The position numbers were made by a program, and so were the translations under genes. The notes below the pieces were generated by a model. That model had not been told where the DNA came from. It searched no databases and was given only the letters and a program-made list of their open reading frames with translations. Shown here one piece after another: positions 1 through 4,509 of a stretch of 5,540 nt of DNA. How positions within the stretch are numbered: the first letter of the stretch is position 1; every line of letters begins with the position of its first letter. Source of the DNA: an uncultured Prevotella sp. (GTDB lineage: Bacteria; Bacteroidota; Bacteroidia; Bacteroidales; Bacteroidaceae); NCBI GenBank assembly GCA_946055365.1, contig CAMGFM010000103.1, forward strand, positions 1-5,540, read 5' to 3'.

Positions 1-124
1 GCAGACCCTTCTCGCTGATGTCTCCGATATACATTGCCGGACGCTTGCGCACGGCCTCCAGTCCTTCAAGCACCTGGATGTTGCTTGCCGAGTAGTTGCT
101 CTCGTTATTGTGTGTCTCTGCCAT
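1..124 (-). CDS. gyrB: DNA gyrase subunit B, N-terminal fragment (cut by window edge)
   Basis: GyrB is the ATPase subunit of DNA gyrase, which introduces negative supercoils with GyrA. Only the first 41 residues are in the window; the gene continues leftward. After a polar, probably disordered leader (MAETHNNESNYSAS) comes the strongly conserved start of the GHKL ATPase domain: IQVLEGLEAVRKRP (residues 15-28) followed by AMYIGDISEKGL. The VRKRPAMYIGD block, followed by a GL that would lead into the usual HHLV, is typical of GyrB; ParE homologues usually read differently around this point. The ATG at 124-122 fits the expected N-terminus and has an A-rich leader (AACAGAAACAA) with no Shine-Dalgarno, as is normal in Bacteroidetes. 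It lies downstream of rpsT on the same strand. A strong terminator and about 700 bases separate the two, so it is probably transcribed from its own promoter. Identity is near certain; the catalytic residues lie outside the window. Confidence 0.95.
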   Translation of the reverse strand, partial: MAETHNNESNYSASNIQVLEGLEAVRKRPAMYIGDISEKGL

Positions 125-328
125 TTGTTTCTGTTCTGTTTTTAATGTGCAAATATTTTCTTTGTCGCCCCACAGCGCGGCGTGGTAGCGGTCGATGCCG
201 TGCCGTGGCGCAAGACTTGTCGCCTGCCTGCCTGAAAACGGGGCTTCGGCAGGGTTAAAGTCTTTGAAAATCAGCAGCAATCCGCATGTGCGTCAAGGGT
301 GTGCGACTGCTGTCTTCCAAAGCATCCA

Positions 329-360
329 CAAAGTTAATAATTTTTTGTTGCCTGATAAAA
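329..360 (-). promoter_or_regulatory. Candidate Bacteroidetes-type promoter for gyrB
   Basis: Read on the minus strand, 336-329 is TAACTTTG, a full match to the Bacteroidetes -7 element TAnnTTTG. At the expected distance of 20 bases upstream, 360-357 reads TTTT, a 3 of 4 match to the -33 TTTG box. Transcription from here would leave a leader of roughly 200 bases before gyrB. A second, poorer candidate, AATATTTG (157-150), lies closer to the gene but has no visible -33 partner. Because the rpsT terminator lies upstream, some promoter in this gap is expected. Which one is used is inference. Confidence 0.4.
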
Positions 361-385
361 TATTAGGGCATAAAAATGCGTGCTG

Positions 386-637
386 AAAGTGCGCAATCCT
401 CTTGTTTTTGTGGCACTTGGCATGTGACAGGCGATGTGCGTCGCATGTCGTGTAGCGCGTTGCAAATGGCGCATGGGCGTGAGGCTTGTGCAGAGAGGCT
501 CTTCGGGCAAAGTGAGGCTGCTGTCTTGGTTTTTGCAAAGAGGCTGTTTAGGGATGCAAAAGAGGCCCTTCGGGCAATGTAAAGAGGCTGTCTGAATGGC
601 GCAAAGAGCCGCTTTGTGCGATGAGAAGAGTCTCTTG
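386..637. repeat. Array 1 of degenerate 13-bp odd palindromes with 22-bp period
   Basis: This gene-free stretch carries repeated units of the form AAAG-N-G-S-C-N-CTTT, an odd palindrome. The best run is five units: AAAGAGGCTGTTT (537-549), AAAGAGGCCCTTC (559-571), AAAGAGGCTGTCT (581-593), AAAGAGCCGCTTT (603-615) and GAAGAGTCTCTTG (625-637). Their centres at 543, 565, 587, 609 and 631 are exactly 22 bases apart. The last unit has a perfect 11-base palindromic core. Weaker units are centred at 498 (AGAGGCTCT core), about 517, 413 (GTGGCAC core) and 392. The 9-base spacers share little beyond a frequent ATG. The same motif recurs at 3836-3913. Short open frames cross the region in several frames but show no recognisable protein. 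I do not recognise a named repeat family. Confidence 0.7.
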
Positions 638-641
638 CGGG

Positions 642-681
642 TTTGCCGTGCGGCATGTCCTTTGGCGTGATGCACGGCAAA
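642..681. repeat. Inverted repeat, 10-bp perfect stem
   Basis: TTTGCCGTGC (642-651) is the exact reverse complement of GCACGGCAAA (672-681), with a 20-base loop. A second, competing small palindrome, TGCCG-TG-CGGCA (644-655), overlaps the left arm. No T-run follows on either strand, so this does not look like a terminator. It lies just beyond the strict 22-base part of array 1 and may be a decayed part of it. Function unknown. Confidence 0.4.
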
Positions 682-695
682 GGCATGAGAGAGGC

Positions 696-721
696 GTGCG
701 CCGCAGACCCTTATGGCGCAC
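696..721. repeat. Small inverted repeat between rpsT terminator and repeat array
   Basis: GTGCGCC (696-702) pairs perfectly with GGCGCAC (715-721) around a 12-base loop. The stem could be lengthened by GAGA/TCTC across a bulge on the left side. There is no T-run. It is probably a structural by-product of this repeat-rich spacer; no function can be assigned. Confidence 0.3.
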
Positions 722-749
722 TCTCACGGGACCAGACAAGGCAGGGCGC

Positions 750-786
750 AAAAAAAAGAGGTTTGCAGCCTTGACTGCAAACCTCT
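750..786 (-). terminator. Intrinsic terminator of the tRNA-Glu/rpsT unit
   Basis: On the minus strand, AGAGGTTTGCAG (786-775) and CTGCAAACCTCT (768-757) form a perfect 12-bp stem around a 6-base loop. An eight-T run (757-750) overlaps and follows the stem. The hairpin begins 35 bases after the rpsT stop codon. Stem length, small loop and U-tract make this a textbook Rho-independent terminator. It implies that gyrB, further left on the same strand, is largely transcribed on its own. Confidence 0.9.
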
Positions 787-821
787 GTATGGTGAGAGTG
801 AATACAAGCTATGGCGCATTT

Positions 822-1076
822 TTATGCGAGCTTGCTGATATGTAAGCACAAACTTGACTTCAAGTTTGCAGCCTTGTTCTTGTGGATGATATTGGTCTTG
901 GCCAATTTGTCAAGCATTTTCTGAACAGTAGGATAGAGATTCACTGCCTCTTCCTTGTCTGTCATGGCGCGCAGCTTGCGTACTGCGTTGCGCATGGTCT
1001 TTGCATAGTATCTGTTGTGCAAAGTCTTTGCCTTGTCCTGACGGATTCTTTTAAGTGATGATTTGTGGTTTGCCAT
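822..1076 (-). CDS. rpsT: 30S ribosomal protein S20
   Basis: S20 is a small, basic, helical protein that binds 16S rRNA early in 30S subunit assembly. The 84-residue product has the usual family length. It opens with the hallmark MANHKSSLKRIRQ, followed by lysine/arginine-rich helices (DKAKTLHNRYYAKTMRNAVRKL). The C-terminal part carries the conserved pattern of a basic helix before the end (IIHKNKAANLKSSL). The ATG at 1076-1074 gives exactly the conserved N-terminus, where the initiator Met is followed by Ala. No Shine-Dalgarno is visible (AAAATAAG precedes the ATG). tRNA-Glu lies 39 bases upstream on the same strand with no terminator between them. The two probably share a transcript from the promoter at 1209-1240, and tRNA 3' processing would create the mRNA 5' end. 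A 5-bp hairpin (CGCAT/ATGCG, 815-828) overlaps the stop codon, and the true terminator follows at 750-786. Confidence 0.97.
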   Translation of the reverse strand: MANHKSSLKRIRQDKAKTLHNRYYAKTMRNAVRKLRAMTDKEEAVNLYPTVQKMLDKLAKTNIIHKNKAANLKSSLCLHISKLA

Positions 1077-1115
1077 CTTATTTTAAATGTCTTCTATTTT
1101 TATATTTTTGTTTTG

Positions 1116-1187
1116 TAGTCCATAGCAGAGTCGAACTGCTCTTTAGAGAATGAAAATCTCTCGTCCTAACCGATAGACGAATGGACC
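1116..1187 (-). tRNA. tRNA-Glu (anticodon UUC)
   Basis: The 72-base minus-strand sequence folds as a complete cloverleaf. The acceptor arm is GGTCCAT/ATGGACT with a G1·U72 wobble and discriminator A. The D stem is GTCT/GGAC with loop ATCGGTTA. The anticodon stem AGAGA/TCTCT encloses loop TTTTCAT, giving anticodon TTC for GAA/GAG codons. A four-base variable loop follows, then T stem AGCAG/CTGCT with loop TTCGACT. The 3' CCA is not encoded (CAAAA follows), so it must be added after transcription. The gene starts about 20 bases downstream of a strong promoter match and is followed closely by rpsT on the same strand. Confidence 0.96.
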
Positions 1188-1208
1188 ATGGGTTGCGTTT
1201 TGCGGTTG

Positions 1209-1240
1209 CAAAGGTACTACATTATTTTAGTCCTGCCAAA
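1209..1240 (-). promoter_or_regulatory. Bacteroidetes-type promoter for tRNA-Glu and rpsT
   Basis: On the minus strand, TTTG (1240-1237) is followed after 20 bases by TACCTTTG (1216-1209). This matches both the -33 TTTG and -7 TAnnTTTG elements of the Bacteroidetes primary sigma factor at the correct spacing. The predicted start of transcription falls a few bases before the tRNA 5' end at 1187, leaving a very short leader, as expected for a tRNA gene. Confidence 0.8.
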
Positions 1241-1256
1241 TCTTTTTGGTCTTTTT

Positions 1257-1288
1257 TTTCCTGTAATGGCTTTTTTTGATTAATTTTG
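1257..1288 (+). promoter_or_regulatory. Candidate promoter for recO
   Basis: TAATTTTG (1281-1288) is a full match to the -7 consensus TAnnTTTG. Twenty bases upstream, TTTC (1257-1260) is a 3 of 4 match to the -33 box, in a T-rich tract. Transcription would begin near 1295, leaving about 45 bases before the recO ATG. Together with the promoter at 1209-1240 it forms a compact divergent promoter region with -33 boxes about 16 bases apart. Confidence 0.55.
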
Positions 1289-1302
1289 CCTTGTAAAGGT
1301 GC

Positions 1303-1325
1303 GCAATGACGCTAAAGGTCATTGC
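1303..1325 (+). repeat. Inverted repeat in the recO leader
   Basis: GCAATGAC (1303-1310) and GTCATTGC (1318-1325) are perfect 8-base inverted repeats around a 7-base loop, ending 15 bases before the recO ATG. It could be a leader RNA hairpin affecting translation or a dyad bound by a regulator just after the predicted start of transcription. There is no T-run directly after it. A 14-codon frame starting at 1306 runs through it and ends at 1350, inside recO. I do not call that frame a gene. Confidence 0.45.
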
Positions 1326-1340
1326 AAAAGCGCATGACGT

Positions 1341-2066
1341 ATGCTTGTAAAGACCCACGCAATAGTGTTGAACACGTTGAGATATGGCGACTCACAGGTG
1401 ATAGTGTCCCTGTTTACGGAGTCTCACGGCAGGCTGTCTTTCATACAGAAGGCCAGCCGCTCGCCGCGTTGTGCCGTCAAGCGTCAGCTGTTTCAGCCCC
1501 TGACGCTGCTCGACGTGGAGTTTGACTACAGGCCACACCGCGGTCTGCTGCGCATAAAGGAGGCTTCCATAGGCGTGCCTTTCGTGTCGCTGCCCTTCGA
1601 CCCCTACAAGCTGTCCATAGCACTGTTCCTTGCGGAGTTCACGGCCCACGGCACGGTGTCCGAGCAGAGCGACAGGGCTCTCTATGCCTTTCTCTACTAC
1701 AGCGTGAGATGGATTGACGCGTGCAGGGGAGGCTTTGGCAACTTTCATATAGTATATATGCTGCACGTCACGCGCTTCATGGGGTTCTATCCAGACCTTG
1801 CCGGCTATGTTCCCGGGGCGTGTTTTGACCTGCGTGGCGGCTGTTTTGTGGGCTGTCGGCCGAGTCATGCCGACTGGCTTGCGCCCGAGGAGGCAGGAAT
1901 GATAAGGACGCTGATGCGGTTGAGCTATTCCACGATGCACCTGATGAGGCTCACGAGAGAGCAACGCAACCGCATAGTGGAGGTGATATTGCATTATTAC
2001 AGGCTGCATGTGCCGTCGTTTCCCGAGATGAAGTCGCTGCCTGTGCTGAGGGAGCTGTTCGGATGA
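1341..2066 (+). CDS. recO: DNA repair protein RecO
   Basis: RecO works with RecR and RecF in gap repair. It anneals SSB-coated single strands and helps load RecA. The 241-residue product has the family's usual length (about 230-260). The N-terminal OB-fold begins with the characteristic MLVKTHAIVLNTLRYGDSQV (1-20) and continues IVSLFTESHGRLSFIQKASR, a typical strand pattern with a basic patch. The helical C-terminal domain includes FHIVYMLHVTRFMGFYPDL (136-154) and FDLRGGCF (162-169). Cysteines occur at 161, 168 and 172, but there is no CxxC pair, so the four-cysteine zinc site of some RecO proteins appears absent. The ATG at 1341 gives the conserved N-terminus, and no Shine-Dalgarno is visible. 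The gene is divergent from tRNA-Glu/rpsT and is followed after 97 bases by an uncharacterised gene on the same strand with no clear terminator between. Confidence 0.94.
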   Translation: MLVKTHAIVLNTLRYGDSQVIVSLFTESHGRLSFIQKASRSPRCAVKRQLFQPLTLLDVEFDYRPHRGLLRIKEASIGVPFVSLPFDPYKLSIALFLAEFTAHGTVSEQSDRALYAFLYYSVRWIDACRGGFGNFHIVYMLHVTRFMGFYPDLAGYVPGACFDLRGGCFVGCRPSHADWLAPEEAGMIRTLMRLSYSTMHLMRLTREQRNRIVEVILHYYRLHVPSFPEMKSLPVLRELFG

Positions 2067-2163
2067 GCGGCAGGCGAGGCAGTGACAGGGCGGGGCGGCT
2101 CGCGAATGATGCCGCGGCGGCTTATTGACAAGAGTAATAACTAAAACAAATAAACCAAAAACA

Positions 2164-3636
2164 ATGAAGAGAAACATTATCCCGGGTGTCGCGATTGCGT
2201 CAAGACATCCCCTTGGAATGAAGTGCGACACGGATGCCGTGTATGCGAGGTTTGCGTCTGAGCTTGCCGACTTGCTGGAGAGGCAGGACGTGGAGGGCTT
2301 CGAGGGATCCAACGTAAAGGAGCTTGCAATCATACTCACGATGTATTATGAGGATGTATTGTCAGAGATAGGCGTGTGGAAGGCTTTTACCGACAAGATG
2401 CAGGAGCTGTATGGACGCTATCTGCCGTTCTTTGATGTGGACGAGGCTCACTACTACCGTGACGAGCCCAATGTCGAGGACGTGCGTTTCCTCATGTGGC
2501 TGCTCATCTCGCGTTCAGAGCCAGGCAGTCTCGTGTCGCCAGACACGCTCGCGCTGAAGGACGCTGCCGAGGCTGTGTATGAGCTTATGGACAGAAGGTT
2601 TGAGGAGATGCCCGTCAACGTGCAGTTCAAGGAGTTTTTCAGCGACTCGCAGTGCATGGACAAATTCTTCTCGCAGCGCGATCTCATGAAGTGGTTTTTC
2701 TTCTCAAACTATCTCACGGCCAATCCTCAGGCCATGGACATAGTGATGAGACAGGCCACGACGTTCTCGCAGAACATGAAATGTTCCGTCAATGTGGCGA
2801 TGTTCATTGCGGAGTGTGTGTCGGTGTATGAGCAGAGGGTGCAGCCGCTGGCTGTACGCGCCCAGGAGTGGCTTGCCATGGTGCTGAGGCACAACGGGCG
2901 TGACGAGGATGCCGACAGGGTGGCGGCACAGCGTTATCTGCCGTTTGACTTCTACAAGGTGGTGGCGGCAGAGAAAGGCAAGGGCATGACCTTTGAGAGC
3001 ATTGGCGGAGAGCAGTTCTTTGTCAGCGACGACGATCTTGCCAATCCCTCTGACGAGTGTTACACCTGCAAGGTGGTGATGTCGGCATTCGTGGAGTTTG
3101 GCGGACGCTTCATACTCGCCACCGAAAGCTCATGGGGCAAGGACACAAAGGCCTTTGACGTGGAAAGGGAGAACAGGCAGGCAAGCAAGAACCTCTGCAT
3201 GGACACGCGCAAGACTCTCATTGAGGAGAATGACGGCTCGCCGCTGATATATTTCAAGGACACCGAGGCTCTCAAGCAGTTCCTTGTGAACAGGATAGGG
3301 CTGCCTGCAAGGACTGTGGCGGTGATGAAATTTCCCGAAGTGGCCACGAGCTACACTGTCTTTGTGAGCGAAAAGGACTATAACATCAGCTTCTTCCCGG
3401 GCGTGGAGAGGTTTATCAAAGAGCCGAGAAACCCTTACTATGACAGCGTCTACGCCAAGACAAACACGCTCGGCGACTTGTTTGCGCTGCCGGGCGAGAT
3501 GGTGCGCTATCTCATTGAGCATGACATGATGCCCGAGGCCAATATCTATTGCGCAGGCGGAGAGATGGCTGGCAGAAAGATACTCCACGACAATTTTGAC
3601 TTCATCGCCCGTATGGTGATGGGCAATGCCTATTGA
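2164..3636 (+). CDS. Uncharacterised conserved-looking protein downstream of recO (possibly DUF3843-like)
   Basis: This is a long intact frame of 490 residues with normal codon use, so the gene is real, but I cannot assign a function. The chosen ATG at 2164 follows an A-rich leader (AACCAAAAACA) typical of Bacteroidetes starts. An in-frame TTG at 2125 would add 13 residues and looks unlikely. No signal peptide or membrane segment is visible, so the protein is probably cytoplasmic. The N-terminal half looks helical and acidic/aromatic, with VWKAFTDKMQELYGRYLPFF (71-90) and DVRFLMWLL (106-114). A WFFFSNYL segment follows at 177-184, and the C-terminal half is more mixed alpha/beta, with GGRFILATESSWG (313-325) and SYTVFVSEKDYNISFF (396-411). 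The YGRYLPFF...DVRFLMW pattern reminds me of the Bacteroidetes family DUF3843; this is recollection only, not checked. It probably shares a transcript with recO and ends at a strong terminator 33 bases on. Confidence 0.88.
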   Translation: MKRNIIPGVAIASRHPLGMKCDTDAVYARFASELADLLERQDVEGFEGSNVKELAIILTMYYEDVLSEIGVWKAFTDKMQELYGRYLPFFDVDEAHYYRDEPNVEDVRFLMWLLISRSEPGSLVSPDTLALKDAAEAVYELMDRRFEEMPVNVQFKEFFSDSQCMDKFFSQRDLMKWFFFSNYLTANPQAMDIVMRQATTFSQNMKCSVNVAMFIAECVSVYEQRVQPLAVRAQEWLAMVLRHNGRDEDADRVAAQRYLPFDFYKVVAAEKGKGMTFESIGGEQFFVSDDDLANPSDECYTCKVVMSAFVEFGGRFILATESSWGKDTKAFDVERENRQASKNLCMDTRKTLIEENDGSPLIYFKDTEALKQFLVNRIGLPARTVAVMKFPEVATSYTVFVSEKDYNISFFPGVERFIKEPRNPYYDSVYAKTNTLGDLFALPGEMVRYLIEHDMMPEANIYCAGGEMAGRKILHDNFDFIARMVMGNAY

Positions 3637-3668
3637 CAATAACAGGGCAGTAGCCAACCATGAGACAT

Positions 3669-3730
3669 GACAGGCAGGCACACCTTGCGCTCATTGCGAG
3701 AGCCGGGTGTGCCTGCCTGTCTTTATTTGT
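3669..3730 (+). terminator. Intrinsic terminator of the recO/uncharacterised gene unit
   Basis: GACAGGCAGGCACACC (3669-3684) pairs perfectly with GGTGTGCCTGCCTGTC (3706-3721), a 16-bp GC-rich stem. The 21-base loop contains a further small CTC/GAG pairing. The stem is followed by TTTATTTGTT. It starts 33 bases after the stop codon at 3636. The reverse strand has no T-run beyond the stem, so it should act mainly on rightward transcription. Confidence 0.88.
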
Positions 3731-3835
3731 TGCCGCTGCCGTGCGCTGCTGGAGTCAGGATGGCGGCGACAGTAGCCCGTGCGGCCTGCGACAGGGGCGC
3801 GGCTGTGTGCCGCATAAGGCGGCTGTGTGATGTGG

Positions 3836-3913
3836 AAAGTGCCGCTTTGCGACGGGAAAGTGGCGTTATAGTATGCAAAAAGTGGCACTTCCACAAACGA
3901 AAAGTGCCACTTT
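3836..3913. repeat. Array 2 of the 13-bp odd palindromes with 21-22-bp period
   Basis: Four units occur: AAAGTGCCGCTTT (3836-3848), AAAGTGGCGTTAT (3857-3869), AAAGTGGCACTTC (3879-3891) and AAAGTGCCACTTT (3901-3913). Their centres at 3842, 3863, 3885 and 3907 are 21, 22 and 22 bases apart. The last is a perfect 13-base odd palindrome, and the third has a perfect 11-base core. Blurred units seem to continue leftward at the same phase (around 3820 and 3798, GGCGGCT-like). The motif and period match array 1 (386-637), and one unit differs from an array 1 unit by a single base (AAAGTGCCGCTTT against AAAGAGCCGCTTT). The rest of the gene-free stretch 3637-3939 holds only the recO-side terminator. 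Confidence 0.75.
3877..3913 (-). terminator. Intrinsic terminator of the ftsZ/GatB-YqeY unit, built from two repeat units
   Basis: On the minus strand, AAAGTGGCACTT (3913-3902) and AAGTGCCACTTT (3890-3879) form a perfect 12-bp stem with an 11-base loop. The right arm runs into a five-T stretch (3881-3877). It begins 26 bases after the stop of the GatB/YqeY gene. Both arms are palindromic units of array 2, so the terminator appears to be made from adjacent repeats. The stem is less GC-rich and the T-run shorter than in the other two terminators here, so its efficiency is uncertain. Confidence 0.65.
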
Positions 3914-3939
3914 ATAAATCTTTGTTATTCGTCCTTTTG

Positions 3940-4389
3940 TCAGGCGAGCAGTCTCTTCACAATCTCCGAGATAGCTTTGCCGTCGGCTTTGCCTGCCATT
4001 TTCTTGGAGGCTGCGCCCATCACCTTGCCCATGTCCTTCATGCTTGAAGCCCCGGTGGCAGATATTATCTCCCTCACGGCGGCCTCTATCTCCTCGGCGG
4101 TCAGAGGCTTGGGCAGATATTCCTCTATCACGGCGGCCTGTGCCAGCTCTGCGTCCGCCAGGTCCTGACGGTTGTTGTCTATAAAGGTCTGTGCCGTCTC
4201 CCGTCCCTGCTTTGCGAGCTTCTGCAATATCTTCATTGCGTCGGCATCCTCAAGGGTGTCGTTGGCTCCGGGTGCGGTCTTTGCCTCGAGAAACACTTTC
4301 TTTATGTTGCGCAGAGTCTCGAGCCTCACCTTGTCGCGTGCCTTCATGGCCGACTTGATGTCTTCGCTTATTCTGTCAAATAGTGTCAT
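3940..4389 (-). CDS. GatB/YqeY domain protein
   Basis: This is a 149-residue stand-alone YqeY-type protein, related to the tail domain of GatB, the tRNA-binding subunit of the amidotransferase that makes Gln-tRNA or Asn-tRNA. The role of the free form is not well established; tRNA binding is inferred from the homology. Family landmarks are all present: an N-terminal helix MTLFDRISEDIKSAMKARDK with VRLETLRNIK (1-30), the central QGRETAQTFIDNNRQDLAD (61-79), IEEYLPKPLTAEEIEAAV (88-105), and the C-terminal MKDMGKVMGAASKKMAGKAD (117-136) leading to GKAISEIVKRLL. I start at the ATG 4389-4387 because it gives the family N-terminus and length; the frame is open to an earlier ATG at 4440, whose extra residues do not resemble the family. 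It lies 120 bases downstream of ftsZ on the same strand, an arrangement known in Bacteroidetes, so co-transcription is likely. Confidence 0.94.
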   Translation of the reverse strand: MTLFDRISEDIKSAMKARDKVRLETLRNIKKVFLEAKTAPGANDTLEDADAMKILQKLAKQGRETAQTFIDNNRQDLADAELAQAAVIEEYLPKPLTAEEIEAAVREIISATGASSMKDMGKVMGAASKKMAGKADGKAISEIVKRLLA

Positions 4390-4395
4390 GATAAT

Positions 4396-4430
4396 AAAAA
4401 AACGTTTATACGGCAGTGTCTTTATGCCGT
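4396..4430 (-). other. Weak hairpin plus T-run between ftsZ and the GatB/YqeY gene
   Basis: On the minus strand, ACGGCA (4430-4425) and TGCCGT (4415-4410) form a 6-bp stem with a 9-base loop. Seven bases (ATAAACG) separate it from a seven-T run (4402-4396) that ends just before the GatB/YqeY start codon. The gap between stem and T-run is too long for a good terminator. It may be a partial attenuator, or simply an A/T-rich translation start region next to a chance hairpin. Confidence 0.3.
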
Positions 4431-4509
4431 TGTTACACATGTTGTATTGTCCTTATGTGCGTGTCTTTGCGGCCTCTCGCGTTGTGGCAGGAGGCTCGTC
4501 ACGCCTTTC

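Noticed and set aside
376..582. Open frame of 68 codons across array 1, with other frames on both strands
   Set aside because: The translations are low-complexity products of the repeats (recurrent KRLF-like blocks), resemble no known family, and frames are open on several strands at once, as expected for repetitive DNA lacking stops.
386..637. Array 1 considered as a CRISPR array
   Set aside because: Units are too short (13 bases) and degenerate, spacers are only 9 bases, and no cas gene is present.
750..786. rpsT terminator arm (AAAGAGG) as another unit of array 1
   Set aside because: Only the left half matches the motif and the phase is slightly off the 22-base grid; the 12-bp stem is fully explained as a terminator.
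2095..2115. GCGGC/GCCGC hairpin between recO and the next gene as a terminator
   Set aside because: The stem has only 5 bp in a GC-rich stretch that allows many pairings, and no T-run follows, so read-through into the next gene is more likely.
2125..2163. TTG start at 2125 for the gene after recO, and TTGACA there as an E. coli-type -35 box
   Set aside because: The ATG at 2164 with its A-rich leader fits Bacteroidetes starts better, and the lineage's main sigma factor does not use TTGACA/TATAAT promoters; no matching -10 was evident.
1392..2339. Leftward open frame of 315 codons antisense to recO
   Set aside because: It is the shadow of recO and the start of the next gene, both clearly coding on the plus strand, and its translation has no family-like pattern.
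3667..4047. Rightward open frame of 126 codons
   Set aside because: It starts inside the terminator hairpin, crosses array 2 and runs antisense into the GatB/YqeY gene; the product is composition-driven and has no recognisable domain.
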